DNA of 13,036 bases from Rickettsiales bacterium (GCA_947424995.1 CANDYO010000051.1:1-13036); one strand, 5' to 3'; positions 1 through 6,200 are shown, numbered from the stretch's first letter. Translations and numbers: made by a program. Notes: generated from the sequence alone by a model not told the origin.

Positions 1-1181
1 ATATAAAAAACTGGTGACATAACCGAACCGGTTATAGCTACAAGTTCTAAATAAATGAAAGGTGCTGTTCCGCCAAACAAAGCTGCACTGAAGTTATAAG
101 ATAATGCGATTCCTGTAAAGCGAATATTAGTTGGGAATAATTCAACTAATATAGCTGGTATTGGTCCCATATAAGCTCCTAAAGCTATGCCAAAGATAGT
201 TTGAGCAATTAGAGGGTAAACAAATCCCCCTTTAAGTAACATACAAAAAGTTGGGTAAGCTATGGCTGCCATAATGATTGCGCTGATAAGTAATACTGGT
301 TTACGTCCATATAAATCAGATAACCAACCAGTGATTGGAATAGCGATCATAAAAGCTACGATAGCAATACCGTTAATTAACAATGCATCATGTAAGGTAG
401 CTCCAGCGTAATGCTGAAGAAAAGTTGAGAAAAAAGCTACAAAGGTATAGAATGGTACAGTTACTGTTATATATAAAGCAGTAGCTATTAAAAGCTCTTT
501 CCAATGATTTTTGAAAACCCCACGAATTGGAGCTTTAGAGATATTTCCGTGTTTTTTTGCTTCTAAGTATATTGGGCTTTCATCGACATGATTACGGATA
601 TAAAAAGCTACCATCCCAATCGCTAAACTAATAATGAATGGTAAGCGCCATCCCCAAGAAATAAAATTTTCTTCTGATAGATAATTAGAAAATCCTAAAG
701 ATACCACTATACCCAGAAGCACTCCGGCTCCAAGGCTAAACATCGATGCGCTGCCGATAAGACCACGTTCATTACTTGGAGCATGTTCTACTAAAAAGGT
801 CATACATCCACTAAATCCACCGCCTAAGGCTAAGCCTTGCAGTAAACGAATGATGGTTAAACAGATTGGAGCAGCTATGCCGATTTGTTGGTAGCTTGGA
901 ATAAAACCAATTAGAGCAGTTGGAATAGCCATCATTAAAATGGAGAATACTAATGCAGATTTTCTGCCGAATTTATCACCTAGTATTCCAAATAAAATCC
1001 CTCCGATAGGACGCATCACAAATCCGACTGCAAATATGCCAAAAGTGGCTAAAAGCGAAGTGAAGTAATCATCCGATGGAAAAAATAATTGACTAATTAT
1101 TGTTGAAAATTGTACGTACAAAACAAAATCGTACCATTCCAAAGCATTACCAATCATACTAGATATCAAAATCTTTCGCAT
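1..1181 (-). CDS. MFS transporter, metabolite:H+ symporter (MHS/ProP-like) family, 3' end cut by window
   Basis: This gene starts at the ATG complementary to 1179-1181, preceded by an AGAGGG ribosome binding site, and reads leftward without a stop for 393 codons until the window ends. The N-terminus carries GNALEWYDFVLY, the signature of the first helix in metabolite:H+ symporters. It is followed by RPIGGILFG and GDKFGRK (the MFS loop 2-3 motif), then RLLQGLALGGGFSG. A second-half WLSDLYGRK copy of the loop motif and an FTGIALSYNFSAALFGGT segment near the end are also typical. Family members are usually around 420-440 residues with 12 membrane helices, so only the last helix and tail are missing. 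ProP-like proteins import small osmolytes or organic acids with protons. Intracellular Rickettsiales carry several, with mostly unknown substrates, so the substrate here cannot be named. Palindromic repeat R1 lies 44 bp upstream of the start. Confidence 0.9.
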   Translation of the reverse strand, partial: MRKILISSMIGNALEWYDFVLYVQFSTIISQLFFPSDDYFTSLLATFGIFAVGFVMRPIGGILFGILGDKFGRKSALVFSILMMAIPTALIGFIPSYQQIGIAAPICLTIIRLLQGLALGGGFSGCMTFLVEHAPSNERGLIGSASMFSLGAGVLLGIVVSLGFSNYLSEENFISWGWRLPFIISLAIGMVAFYIRNHVDESPIYLEAKKHGNISKAPIRGVFKNHWKELLIATALYITVTVPFYTFVAFFSTFLQHYAGATLHDALLINGIAIVAFMIAIPITGWLSDLYGRKPVLLISAIIMAAIAYPTFCMLLKGGFVYPLIAQTIFGIALGAYMGPIPAILVELFPTNIRFTGIALSYNFSAALFGGTAPFIYLELVAITGSVMSPVFY

Positions 1182-1225
1182 AAACCCTCTTTAAATAAAT
1201 ATAGACTTCTCTAGTTTTTTTTGCT

Positions 1226-1335
1226 CGTCATCCCTGGCGAAAGAACTTTAAAAGCGCTTGAGACCAGGGATTTTCAGAGAAAATAAACTCATGATATCCC
1301 CGATCTCGCCGATTCGCGGCTTGTCAGAGATGACA
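1226..1335. repeat. Dispersed palindromic intergenic repeat, copy R1
   Basis: Begins CGTCATCCCTGGCGAAAG and ends CAGAGATGACA, a degenerate form of the inverted end. It contains the internal GCGCTTGAGACCAGGGAT and ATATCCCCGATCTCG blocks shared with the other copies at 2041, 3866, 5436 and 6391. It lies just upstream of the MFS gene. The right end has diverged (CAGAGATGACA instead of CAGGGATGACG), so this looks like an older copy. Confidence 0.8.
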
Positions 1336-1359
1336 GTGTAGGTAGTGTAGGTAGTGTAG
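1336..1359. repeat. 9-bp tandem repeat GTGTAGGTA, about 2.7 copies
   Basis: GTGTAGGTA occurs at 1336-1344 and 1345-1353, followed by GTGTAG at 1354-1359. It abuts the right end of R1. It is short, probably arose by slippage, and has no visible role. Confidence 0.8.
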
Positions 1360-1467
1360 ATTCTCTCAAAAATAATAACCTAATACTAAATAGATAGCTT
1401 AAAAAGATGTTTTTTAAAAGAAAATAATATGTTGCATAGCAGCATAGTTTATTTATTAATAGTATAA

Positions 1468-1503
1468 TTTAACCTATTTTATAAGCTGTAGTTATAGGTT
1501 AAA
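1468..1503 (-). terminator. Possible hairpin terminator after the HTH gene
   Basis: TTTAACCTAT at 1468-1477 pairs perfectly with ATAGGTTAAA at 1494-1503, giving a 10-bp stem with a 16-nt loop about 10 bp beyond the stop of the minus-strand HTH gene. The stem is AT-rich and is followed on the minus strand by only a weak U-rich stretch, so it could be a weak terminator or an mRNA 3' end structure. Confidence 0.4.
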
Positions 1504-1513
1504 ATGGCTGTAT

Positions 1514-1870
1514 TTAAGGAGATGCAGAGATAAAACTATTGCAGATATAGTAAAAAATAATTATACAAATTATAGATATTATTATATAGGTAAAGTTTGG
1601 GTTAGTTTTATCAATTTTAGGAATATCTATAGATAGAGATAATTCTTTTTCTACTTCTTCAGTGCTAATTTCAATATCAGAAATTTTTAATAGTTTTAAA
1701 TATTGCTTCAAATAGCCATAATAATATGTTTTAGAATCGAAATAGCCTACATCATCATTTTCTATAGCAATGATATATTGTTTTCTTATTTTTAGCTCTT
1801 TTGAGATATCGTTTATGCTAAGAGCATTTTCAATTCTTTTATTTTGAATATATTGGCCTATTGCATTCAT
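1514..1870 (-). CDS. Short RodZ-like helix-turn-helix membrane protein
   Basis: This 118-residue protein has an N-terminal helix-turn-helix domain of the RodZ/HTH_25 type: about residues 4-62, with the helices around LSINDISKELKIRK and QYIIAIENDD, then a tyrosine-rich YYYGYLKQYLKLLKI segment. After a charged linker (70-92) comes one hydrophobic helix (about 94-115) and only three more residues. RodZ normally has a cytoplasmic HTH, one membrane helix and a long periplasmic part, and links MreB to the cell wall machinery. Here the periplasmic part is absent. Family knowledge suggests the HTH may bind cytoskeletal protein rather than DNA, but a DNA-binding role is not excluded; an inverted repeat sits at 1944-1961 in its upstream region. 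The start has an AGAGG-type site about 12 nt upstream. The domain call is fairly secure and the role is inference. Confidence 0.75.
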   Translation of the reverse strand: MNAIGQYIQNKRIENALSINDISKELKIRKQYIIAIENDDVGYFDSKTYYYGYLKQYLKLLKISDIEISTEEVEKELSLSIDIPKIDKTNPNFTYIIISIICIIIFYYICNSFISASP

Positions 1871-1943
1871 ATTAGATTAGCCTCTGATAATTTATTAATT
1901 AAAATTAAATTACAAGATCATTATTATAAAATTATATAGATGT

Positions 1944-1961
1944 TGCAATAAAATTATTGCA
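1944..1961. promoter_or_regulatory. Perfect inverted repeat between HTH gene and prs, possible operator
   Basis: TGCAATAA-AA-TTATTGCA is a perfect 8-bp inverted repeat with a 2-nt spacer. It lies in the divergent gap between the HTH gene (minus) and prs (plus). On the minus strand it is followed by two TATAAT-like hexamers at roughly 1925-1938, so it would overlap the -35 region of an HTH-gene promoter. On the plus side it lies just upstream of the likely prs promoter at 1971-1999. The symmetry is seen; the operator role is inferred. Confidence 0.4.
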
Positions 1962-1970
1962 TCTCTTAAA

Positions 1971-1999
1971 TTTACATTGCAATCAACTTATGTTATCTT
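1971..1999 (+). promoter_or_regulatory. Candidate sigma-70 promoter for prs-rplY
   Basis: TTTACA (1971-1976, one mismatch to TTGACA) is separated by 17 nt from TATCTT (1994-1999), which is preceded by TGT, giving an extended -10. A transcript would start near 2006 and carry a leader of about 190 nt that contains the whole of palindromic repeat R2. No better promoter is visible between R2 and the prs start. Confidence 0.5.
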
Positions 2000-2040
2000 G
2001 GCTTTTAGGATTAGAGTAATTTAAAAATTATTAAAATGTT

Positions 2041-2156
2041 CGTCATCCCTGACGAAAGCGCTTAAAAAGCGCTTGAGATCGGGGATCTCATGAAGATATG
2101 GACTCCTGAGATCCCCGGTCGCGCTATGCTTCCAGCATAGCTTGCTAGGGATGACG
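2041..2156. repeat. Dispersed palindromic intergenic repeat, copy R2 (cloverleaf-like)
   Basis: The most regular copy. The outer stem CGTCATCCCT (2041-2050) pairs with AGGGATGACG (2147-2156). Inside are three further arms: AAGCGC/GCGCTT (2056-2061 with 2069-2074); a long central stem GATCGGGGATCTCA (2077-2090) with TGAGATCCCCGGTC (2107-2120, one G-T pair); and GCTATGCT/AGCATAGC (2123-2141, 3-nt loop). It lies between the likely prs promoter and the prs start, so it would be transcribed in the 5' leader. Confidence 0.88.
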
Positions 2157-2198
2157 CTTCCCAGTTTTAAAACTAATTAGTTAGAGCTTAAAAATTAT

Positions 2199-3128
2199 AT
2201 GAAAATCATAGCAGGTAATAGTAATTTACCATTAGCTCAAGGGATTTCTGATCTTCTCAAATCGCCCTTGTTGCATAGTAATGTTCGTAAGTTTAGCGAT
2301 GGAGAGGTACGAGTTGATATTTTAGATTCAGTACGCGGAGAAGATATTTTTATTATCCAATCTACTTCAACCCCTGCCAATGATCATTTGATGGAGTTAT
2401 TAATCTGTTTAGATGGATTAAAGCGCGCTTCAGCAAAAAGAATTACGGCAGTTATTCCATATTTTGGTTATGCAAGGCAGGATCGTAAGTCTAGTTCTAG
2501 AACGCCAATTTCAGCAAAGTTAGTGGCTGATTTATTGACTGTTGCTGGATGCGACCGAGTTTTGACTCTAGATCTACATGCTGAGCAAATTCAAGGATTT
2601 TTTGATATACCGGTAGATAATTTGTTTGCAGCTCCAGTATTCGTAAATGATATAAAAAGTAATTTTGATTTAGCTGAATTGGTAATTGTTTCACCGGATG
2701 TGGGAGGAGTAGTTAGAGCTCGCCATATTGCGCAACAGCTTGGTTGTGGTTTAGCTATTGTTGATAAAAGGCGTGAAAAGCCTGGTCAATCTGAAGTAAT
2801 GAATATTATCGGTGAAGTTAAAGATAAAAATTGTATTTTAGTTGATGATATTATTGACTCTGGTGGAACTTTGTGCAATGCTGCAACTGCATTATTAAAA
2901 CAGAATGCTAAAGCAGTTTATGCTTATGTAACTCATCCAGTTTTATCTGGTCAAGCTGTAGATTTGATTAGTAAGTCAGATTTGAGTAAGCTAGTAGTTA
3001 CGGATAGTATCCATCTAACTTCTCAAAAACATATAGATAAGGTTAGAGTAATTACGATAGCGAATTTAATGGCTGAGGCCATAAAAAGAATAGCATTTGA
3101 AAAATCCATGTCAGATTTATTTGCTTAA
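2199..3128 (+). CDS. prs: Ribose-phosphate pyrophosphokinase (PRPP synthetase)
   Basis: The enzyme makes PRPP from ribose-5-phosphate and ATP for purine, pyrimidine, NAD, histidine and tryptophan synthesis, in the cytosol. The 309-residue length matches class I enzymes (E. coli has 315). Motifs in order are FSDGE (32-36), the YFGYARQDRK ATP-binding segment (88-97), DLHAEQIQGFF (125-135), SPDVGGVVRAR (165-175), the KRREKPGQSEV flexible catalytic loop (190-200), and the PRPP-binding loop VDDIIDSGGTL (215-225). All key residues look intact. The ATG at 2199 fits the conserved N-terminus (MKIIAGNSNLPLAQ) but has only a weak ribosome binding site (AGAGC). rplY follows after 55 bp with no terminator between, an arrangement seen widely in proteobacteria, so the two are probably co-transcribed. 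Classical Rickettsia generally lack prs, which is informative about the lineage. Confidence 0.97.
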   Translation: MKIIAGNSNLPLAQGISDLLKSPLLHSNVRKFSDGEVRVDILDSVRGEDIFIIQSTSTPANDHLMELLICLDGLKRASAKRITAVIPYFGYARQDRKSSSRTPISAKLVADLLTVAGCDRVLTLDLHAEQIQGFFDIPVDNLFAAPVFVNDIKSNFDLAELVIVSPDVGGVVRARHIAQQLGCGLAIVDKRREKPGQSEVMNIIGEVKDKNCILVDDIIDSGGTLCNAATALLKQNAKAVYAYVTHPVLSGQAVDLISKSDLSKLVVTDSIHLTSQKHIDKVRVITIANLMAEAIKRIAFEKSMSDLFA

Positions 3129-3183
3129 ATAATTTTTATCTGTATTATGTATTTTTAAAAAATAAAATTAAGAAGGAAAAAAC

Positions 3184-3795
3184 ATGTCAAATATTCACTC
3201 ATTACAAGCCGAAGATAGAAGCGTTATGGGCACGGGACCGGCTAGAGAATTAAGAAGAAGATCAATGGTGCCAGCCACTATTTATGGAGCAGGAAAAACT
3301 CAGGTTATGCTAGCTTTGCCGCTTAAAGAATTAACCTTAGAATATCGTAAACAAGGATTTCTATCTCATATGTTTGATATTCAAGTTGGTAAAGATAAGT
3401 ACCGGGTATTACCAAAAGCGATTCAACTTCACCCTGTAACTGATCAAATTGAACATATGGATTTTATTCATATTGATAAAAATACTAAAGTTAAAACTAA
3501 CGTTAGTATTCACTTTATTAACGAAGCGAAATGTCCTGGTATTAAACTAGGTGGTGTATTAACAATCGCTCGCCATGATTTAGAAGTATATAGCTTACCA
3601 GATGCTATCCCAGAAAGCATTGAAGTTGATATTGCCGAATTAAACGTTGGTCAAAATATCCACGTTAGAGACATTGTATTGCCAAAAGGTGTAGAGACTA
3701 AGGTTGATTCAAACGTTACTATTGCGGCTGTAGTTGCTGGTAAAGTTGAAGTAGAATCAACTGAAGACGCGGCATCAACAGCTGCAGAAAAATAA
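3184..3795 (+). CDS. rplY: 50S ribosomal protein L25 (long CTC/TL5 type)
   Basis: L25 binds 5S rRNA in the large ribosomal subunit. The N-terminal 5S-binding domain (about residues 5-95) includes GTGPARELRRRSMVPATIYG, followed by the DFIHID strand at its end. The C-terminal TL5/CTC beta domain (about 100-185) includes the IKLGGVLTIARHDLEV segment. The acidic Ala/Glu/Thr tail (about 186-203) is typical and disordered. At 203 residues it is the long form usual in alphaproteobacteria, not the 94-residue E. coli form. The ATG at 3184 has a clear AAGAAGGA site. In many genomes pth (peptidyl-tRNA hydrolase) follows rplY; here a strong terminator and repeat R3 follow instead, and pth is not in the window. 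Confidence 0.96.
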   Translation: MSNIHSLQAEDRSVMGTGPARELRRRSMVPATIYGAGKTQVMLALPLKELTLEYRKQGFLSHMFDIQVGKDKYRVLPKAIQLHPVTDQIEHMDFIHIDKNTKVKTNVSIHFINEAKCPGIKLGGVLTIARHDLEVYSLPDAIPESIEVDIAELNVGQNIHVRDIVLPKGVETKVDSNVTIAAVVAGKVEVESTEDAASTAAEK

Positions 3796-3816
3796 TTTTA
3801 CTAAGATATAGACTTT

Positions 3817-3848
3817 TTAAAAAGGCGGCCTTAGGGTCGCCTTTTTTT
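3817..3848 (+). terminator. Rho-independent terminator of prs-rplY
   Basis: AAAGGCGGCC (3821-3830), loop TTAG, GGTCGCCTTT (3835-3844) form a 10-bp stem with one G-U pair, extended by flanking A/T pairs, and run into seven T residues (3842-3848). It lies 20-50 bp past the rplY stop. Confidence 0.9.
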
Positions 3849-3865
3849 ATGGGTTAGTTAGTCCG

Positions 3866-4050
3866 CGTCATCCCTGTATGTGTTCATCTTTTCGGTTACA
3901 AGGTTAGCAATAAATAAGCTACGCATTATCCCTGGCAAGCTATGCTGGAGGCATGAGCTAAGACCGGGGATCTCAGGAGTTTTCTTCCTCACGAGATCTC
4001 CGATCTCGTAAAACCAGGCAAAGCCTAGTTTTACTTCGTCAGGGATGACG
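3866..4050. repeat. Dispersed palindromic intergenic repeat, copy R3 (composite)
   Basis: The longest copy, 185 bp. A left end CGTCATCCCTG at 3866 is followed by about 45 bp of unrelated sequence. A second, slightly diverged left end (CGCATTATCCCTGGC) starts at 3922, and the right end CAGGGATGACG finishes at 4050. Internal blocks include the central stem GGGGATCTCAGGAG/CACGAGATCTCC and a lateral hairpin AAAACCAGGC-AAA-GCCTAGTTTT (4010-4032), at the place where R2 has a different hairpin. It separates the convergent rplY and scoB genes and ends 8 bp beyond the scoB stop. Confidence 0.82.
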
Positions 4051-4058
4051 CGTAATTT

Positions 4059-4694
4059 TTAATTCACGCTAAACTTTGCTTCGGTTTTTGCTTTTACTTC
4101 ATCTAAAGTAACGTTAGGTGCTAGTTGGATCAAATGCATTCCATCGTTATCAATGTCCATAATAGCTAAGTCAGTTATTATTCGATCTACACAGGCTTTT
4201 CCAGTTAATGGGAATGTACATTCTTTTAATAATTTAGCGCTGCCATCTTTGGCTGCATGTTCCATTAAAATAACCACTCTTTTTACGTTGGCTACTAAGT
4301 CCATCGCTCCTCCCATGCCTTTGATCATCTTTCCTGGAATAGTCCAATTAGCTAGATCACCTTGCTCTGATACTTGTAGAGCGCCTAAAATGGTTAGGTC
4401 TATATGACCTCCACGAATCATTGCAAAAGAATAAGCGCTATCAAAATAACAGCTCTCCGGTAATTGAGTAATGGTTTGTTTGCCGGCGTTGATAAGATCT
4501 GGATCTTCTTCTCCTTCATATGGAAAGGGGCCCATGCCGAGCATACCATTTTCGCTTTGCAGGACTACTTTAACTCCGTGCGGAATAAAGTTTGAAACAT
4601 TGGTTGGGATACCTATACCTAAATTTACATAAAAACCGTCCTTAAGTTCTTTTTCTGCTGCAATTTTGCACATTTCATCTGCGGTCCATGCCAT
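4059..4694 (-). CDS. scoB: 3-oxoacid CoA-transferase, subunit B
   Basis: With scoA this forms succinyl-CoA:3-ketoacid CoA-transferase, which moves CoA between succinyl-CoA and acetoacetate (or a similar acid) through a glutamyl-CoA intermediate. The beta-subunit signature LQSENGMLGMGP lies at residues 45-56, with Glu48 the expected catalytic glutamate. NLGIGIPT (24-31), MIRGGHID and the GKMIKGMGGAMDL segment are also characteristic. I chose the ATG at 4692-4694, giving 211 residues, because AAGGAG lies just before it and MAWTADEM matches the usual family start. A longer reading from 4748 would add 18 residues inside the end of scoA. The gap to scoA is 10 bp and the ribosome binding site overlaps the scoA stop codon, so the two are translationally coupled. 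An acetate/acetoacetate transferase (AtoA type) is the main alternative. Confidence 0.94.
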   Translation of the reverse strand: MAWTADEMCKIAAEKELKDGFYVNLGIGIPTNVSNFIPHGVKVVLQSENGMLGMGPFPYEGEEDPDLINAGKQTITQLPESCYFDSAYSFAMIRGGHIDLTILGALQVSEQGDLANWTIPGKMIKGMGGAMDLVANVKRVVILMEHAAKDGSAKLLKECTFPLTGKACVDRIITDLAIMDIDNDGMHLIQLAPNVTLDEVKAKTEAKFSVN

Positions 4695-4704
4695 AATAGT
4701 CTCC

Positions 4705-5403
4705 TTAATTTTTTGGTCGGTTAGTGATTTTTTCAATATGCTTCTCAAAGTTGGCTTTAAATAAGCGCTTAACGAAGATGCCAGGAGTATGAATGTGATC
4801 TGGATCTAGTTCCCCGATCTCAACAATTTCTTCAACTTCAACGATGGTAATTTTAGCTGCAGTAGCCATAATCGGGCCAAAATTTCTAGCAGTTTTACGA
4901 AAAATAAGGTTACCAGCTTTATCAGCTTTATAAGCTTTAATTATGGCTATATCTGCAAATAAACCAGTTTCTAAGAGATAAGTTTTGCTATCAAATATTT
5001 TATGTTCTTTGCCTTCGGCAACTATAGTGCCAACTCCAGTTTTGGTGTAGAAACCAGCGATGCCAGCCCCACCAGCACGGATTCTTTCGGCCAAAGTGCC
5101 TTGCGGGTTAAATTCAACCTCAATTTCTTTGTCTAAGTATTGTTGCTCAAAAGTTTTGTTCTCGCCTACGTAAGAAGAAACCATTTTTTTCACTTGATGG
5201 TTTTTAAGCAGAATACCTAGGCCAAAATCATCAACTCCACAGTTATTGCTGATGATCGTGAGACCTTTTATCTTCGAGTTGTAAAGCTCTAGAATCGAAT
5301 TTTCAGGAATACCGCATAAACCAAAGCCACTAGCCATAATGGTTAGATCATCTTTTAAAATTCCTGTTAGTGCTTCTTTAGCGTTATTATATATTTGTAC
5401 CAT
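4705..5403 (-). CDS. scoA: 3-oxoacid CoA-transferase, subunit A
   Basis: Alpha subunit of the heteromeric CoA-transferase, 232 residues, the usual size. The family-1 signature is present near the N-terminus as DLTIMASGFGLCGIPE (19-34). This is followed by ISNNCGVDDFGLGILL, SYVGENKTFE, FNPQGTLAERIRAGGAGI and FYTKTGVGT, all typical of ScoA. The C-terminal KTARNFGPIMATAAKITIVE and HTPGIFV segments also match. It is the first gene of a two-gene operon with scoB. The start at 5401-5403 has no strong ribosome binding site. A possible promoter lies at 5420-5450, with its -35 region inside repeat R4. In an intracellular bacterium the enzyme could let ketone bodies or polyhydroxybutyrate products enter the TCA cycle; that role is inference, as no other ketone-body gene is in view. 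Confidence 0.95.
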   Translation of the reverse strand: MVQIYNNAKEALTGILKDDLTIMASGFGLCGIPENSILELYNSKIKGLTIISNNCGVDDFGLGILLKNHQVKKMVSSYVGENKTFEQQYLDKEIEVEFNPQGTLAERIRAGGAGIAGFYTKTGVGTIVAEGKEHKIFDSKTYLLETGLFADIAIIKAYKADKAGNLIFRKTARNFGPIMATAAKITIVEVEEIVEIGELDPDHIHTPGIFVKRLFKANFEKHIEKITNRPKN

Positions 5404-5419
5404 ATTTTTAAACTCGTAA

Positions 5420-5450
5420 GTTATACCAATTTTCGCGTCATCCCTGGCAA
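5420..5450 (-). promoter_or_regulatory. Possible scoAB promoter with -35 inside repeat R4
   Basis: On the minus strand, TTGCCA (5450-5445, one mismatch to TTGACA) is followed after 19 nt by TATAAC (5425-5420), whose upstream TTGG gives an extended -10 context. The spacer is longer than ideal. The TTGCCA belongs to the end sequence of the palindromic repeat, so the repeat would contribute the -35 box. Confidence 0.35.
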
Positions 5451-5520
5451 GCTACAGCGGGTATCTTATGAAGAAAAGCTCCTGATCTCCAGCGCTAACG
5501 CGCTTTCGTCAGGGATGACG
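5436..5520. repeat. Dispersed palindromic intergenic repeat, copy R4
   Basis: An 85-bp compact copy with perfect ends CGTCATCCCTG and CAGGGATGACG. Between them are GGCAAGCTACAGC, a TATCTTATGAAG...CTCCTGATCTCC remnant of the central stem, and GCGCTAACGCGC. It sits between scoA (minus) and the small plus-strand genes. Confidence 0.85.
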
Positions 5521-5571
5521 CATCCACTTAGAAAATATTCAGTTATCACTGAAGGTTAGTATCGTTCATAA

Positions 5572-5721
5572 TTGAACAAGATTCGCTTAAGTATAATAGA
5601 AGTTTTTAAAAAAGAGGAGGGTTATTTTTTAAAGTTACTAAATTCCTTAGGGTTTAAAATTGGTCTTTCGTTAGGTGCAGTTCATAATAGAGCTTTAGTA
5701 TTGACAAGTGAAAGAAGTTAA
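5572..5721 (+). pseudogene. Possible 49-codon ORF or gene relic, unrecognised
   Basis: An open frame begins with TTG immediately after an in-frame TAA, runs 49 codons and stops at 5719-5721. The composition is protein-like, with a lysine/glutamate helix (EVFKKEEGYFLKLLNSLGF) and then IGLSLGAVHNRALVL. No ATG is present, and the only candidate ribosome binding site is a distant GAAGG. A TATAAT at 5592-5597 falls inside it. The downstream gene's promoter overlaps its end. It may be the tail of a decayed gene or chance. I do not recognise the family. Confidence 0.25.
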
Positions 5722-5730
5722 TGTTATAAA
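5701..5730 (+). promoter_or_regulatory. Strong candidate sigma-70 promoter for the 5767-6096 gene
   Basis: A perfect TTGACA at 5701-5706 is followed after 18 nt by TATAAA at 5725-5730, with TGT directly before it (extended -10). The transcript would begin near 5737. This rules against the GTG at 5731 as the translation start and gives a 30-nt leader to the ATG at 5767. Confidence 0.7.
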
Positions 5731-5766
5731 GTGATTGGCGTAGCCAAACTTAAAGAGAGGTTTTAT

Positions 5767-6096
5767 ATGTCTAGCCTAACTCAAAACGATCTATATAAAC
5801 TAATTGAAAAAAAATGTATACAACAAGGTTATGAAGAGTTTATTGAACTTCATGGACTTAGAGATGCATGCAAAGAATATAAAAATACTGATGCTGCTTT
5901 TAAGAGTTTGGGATTACACGAAGCACATTATATAAATGGATTTATACCTCCTAAAGCTATTGCGTACCATTGTTCATCTTCTATTACTGTAGTAGATGAA
6001 AATAATACATGCTCTGAAGGTTATGAAGGTGGATGTCGCAATGTAGTCGTAATTGATGTAGAGTTGTCTTTTAATGATATTTGCAACTACGCTTAA
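5767..6096 (+). CDS. Small hypothetical protein, cysteine-containing, 109 aa
   Basis: I chose the ATG at 5767 because a GAGAGG ribosome binding site lies 6 nt before it and a strong promoter ends at 5730; a GTG at 5731 in the same frame would precede or coincide with the transcript start. The protein is soluble, with no signal peptide or membrane helix. Residues 4-50 look helical (LTQNDLYKLIEKKCIQQGYEE). The middle HEAHYINGFIPPKAIAYHC looks folded, and the end is beta-like (NVVVIDVELSF). There are six cysteines (17, 35, 69, 82, 90, 106), two of them in CSEGYEGGC. I do not recognise the family and assign no function. Its own promoter and terminator indicate a monocistronic, expressed gene. Confidence 0.7.
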   Translation: MSSLTQNDLYKLIEKKCIQQGYEEFIELHGLRDACKEYKNTDAAFKSLGLHEAHYINGFIPPKAIAYHCSSSITVVDENNTCSEGYEGGCRNVVVIDVELSFNDICNYA

Positions 6097-6143
6097 AATT
6101 GACTTAATTATTTAATAATGCCTGCAATCCAATTTGTGCATAT

Positions 6144-6200
6144 GGCCTCCTAGGAATAAATTTGTGGTAAAAATTATCCTAGAGGCTTTTTCTTCTTTTT
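6144..6200 (+). terminator. Rho-independent terminator after the 109-aa gene
   Basis: GCCTCCTAGGAATAA (from 6145) pairs with TTATCCTAGAGGC (ending 6186) with two single-base bulges, giving about 13 base pairs around a loop of about 14 nt. It is followed by TTTTTCTTCTTTTT (to 6200). It lies about 50 bp past the stop of the 109-residue gene. Confidence 0.8.

Noticed and set aside
2041..2156. tRNA or tmRNA gene suggested by the cloverleaf fold
   Set aside because: The arms do not have tRNA lengths, there is no T-loop GTTCRA or CCA-type end, and the same ends recur in four other intergenic copies.
4153..4407. Plus-strand open frame inside scoB
   Set aside because: It is antisense to a gene with clear catalytic motifs and has no ribosome binding site or plausible protein pattern.
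4695..4748. Longer start for scoB adding 18 residues
   Set aside because: AAGGAG lies just before the ATG at 4694, the family N-terminus begins at MAWTADEM, and the longer form would overlap the end of scoA.
5731..5766. GTG start at 5731 for the small cysteine protein
   Set aside because: It directly follows the -10 box at 5725-5730, so it would precede the transcript start. The ATG at 5767 has a good ribosome binding site.
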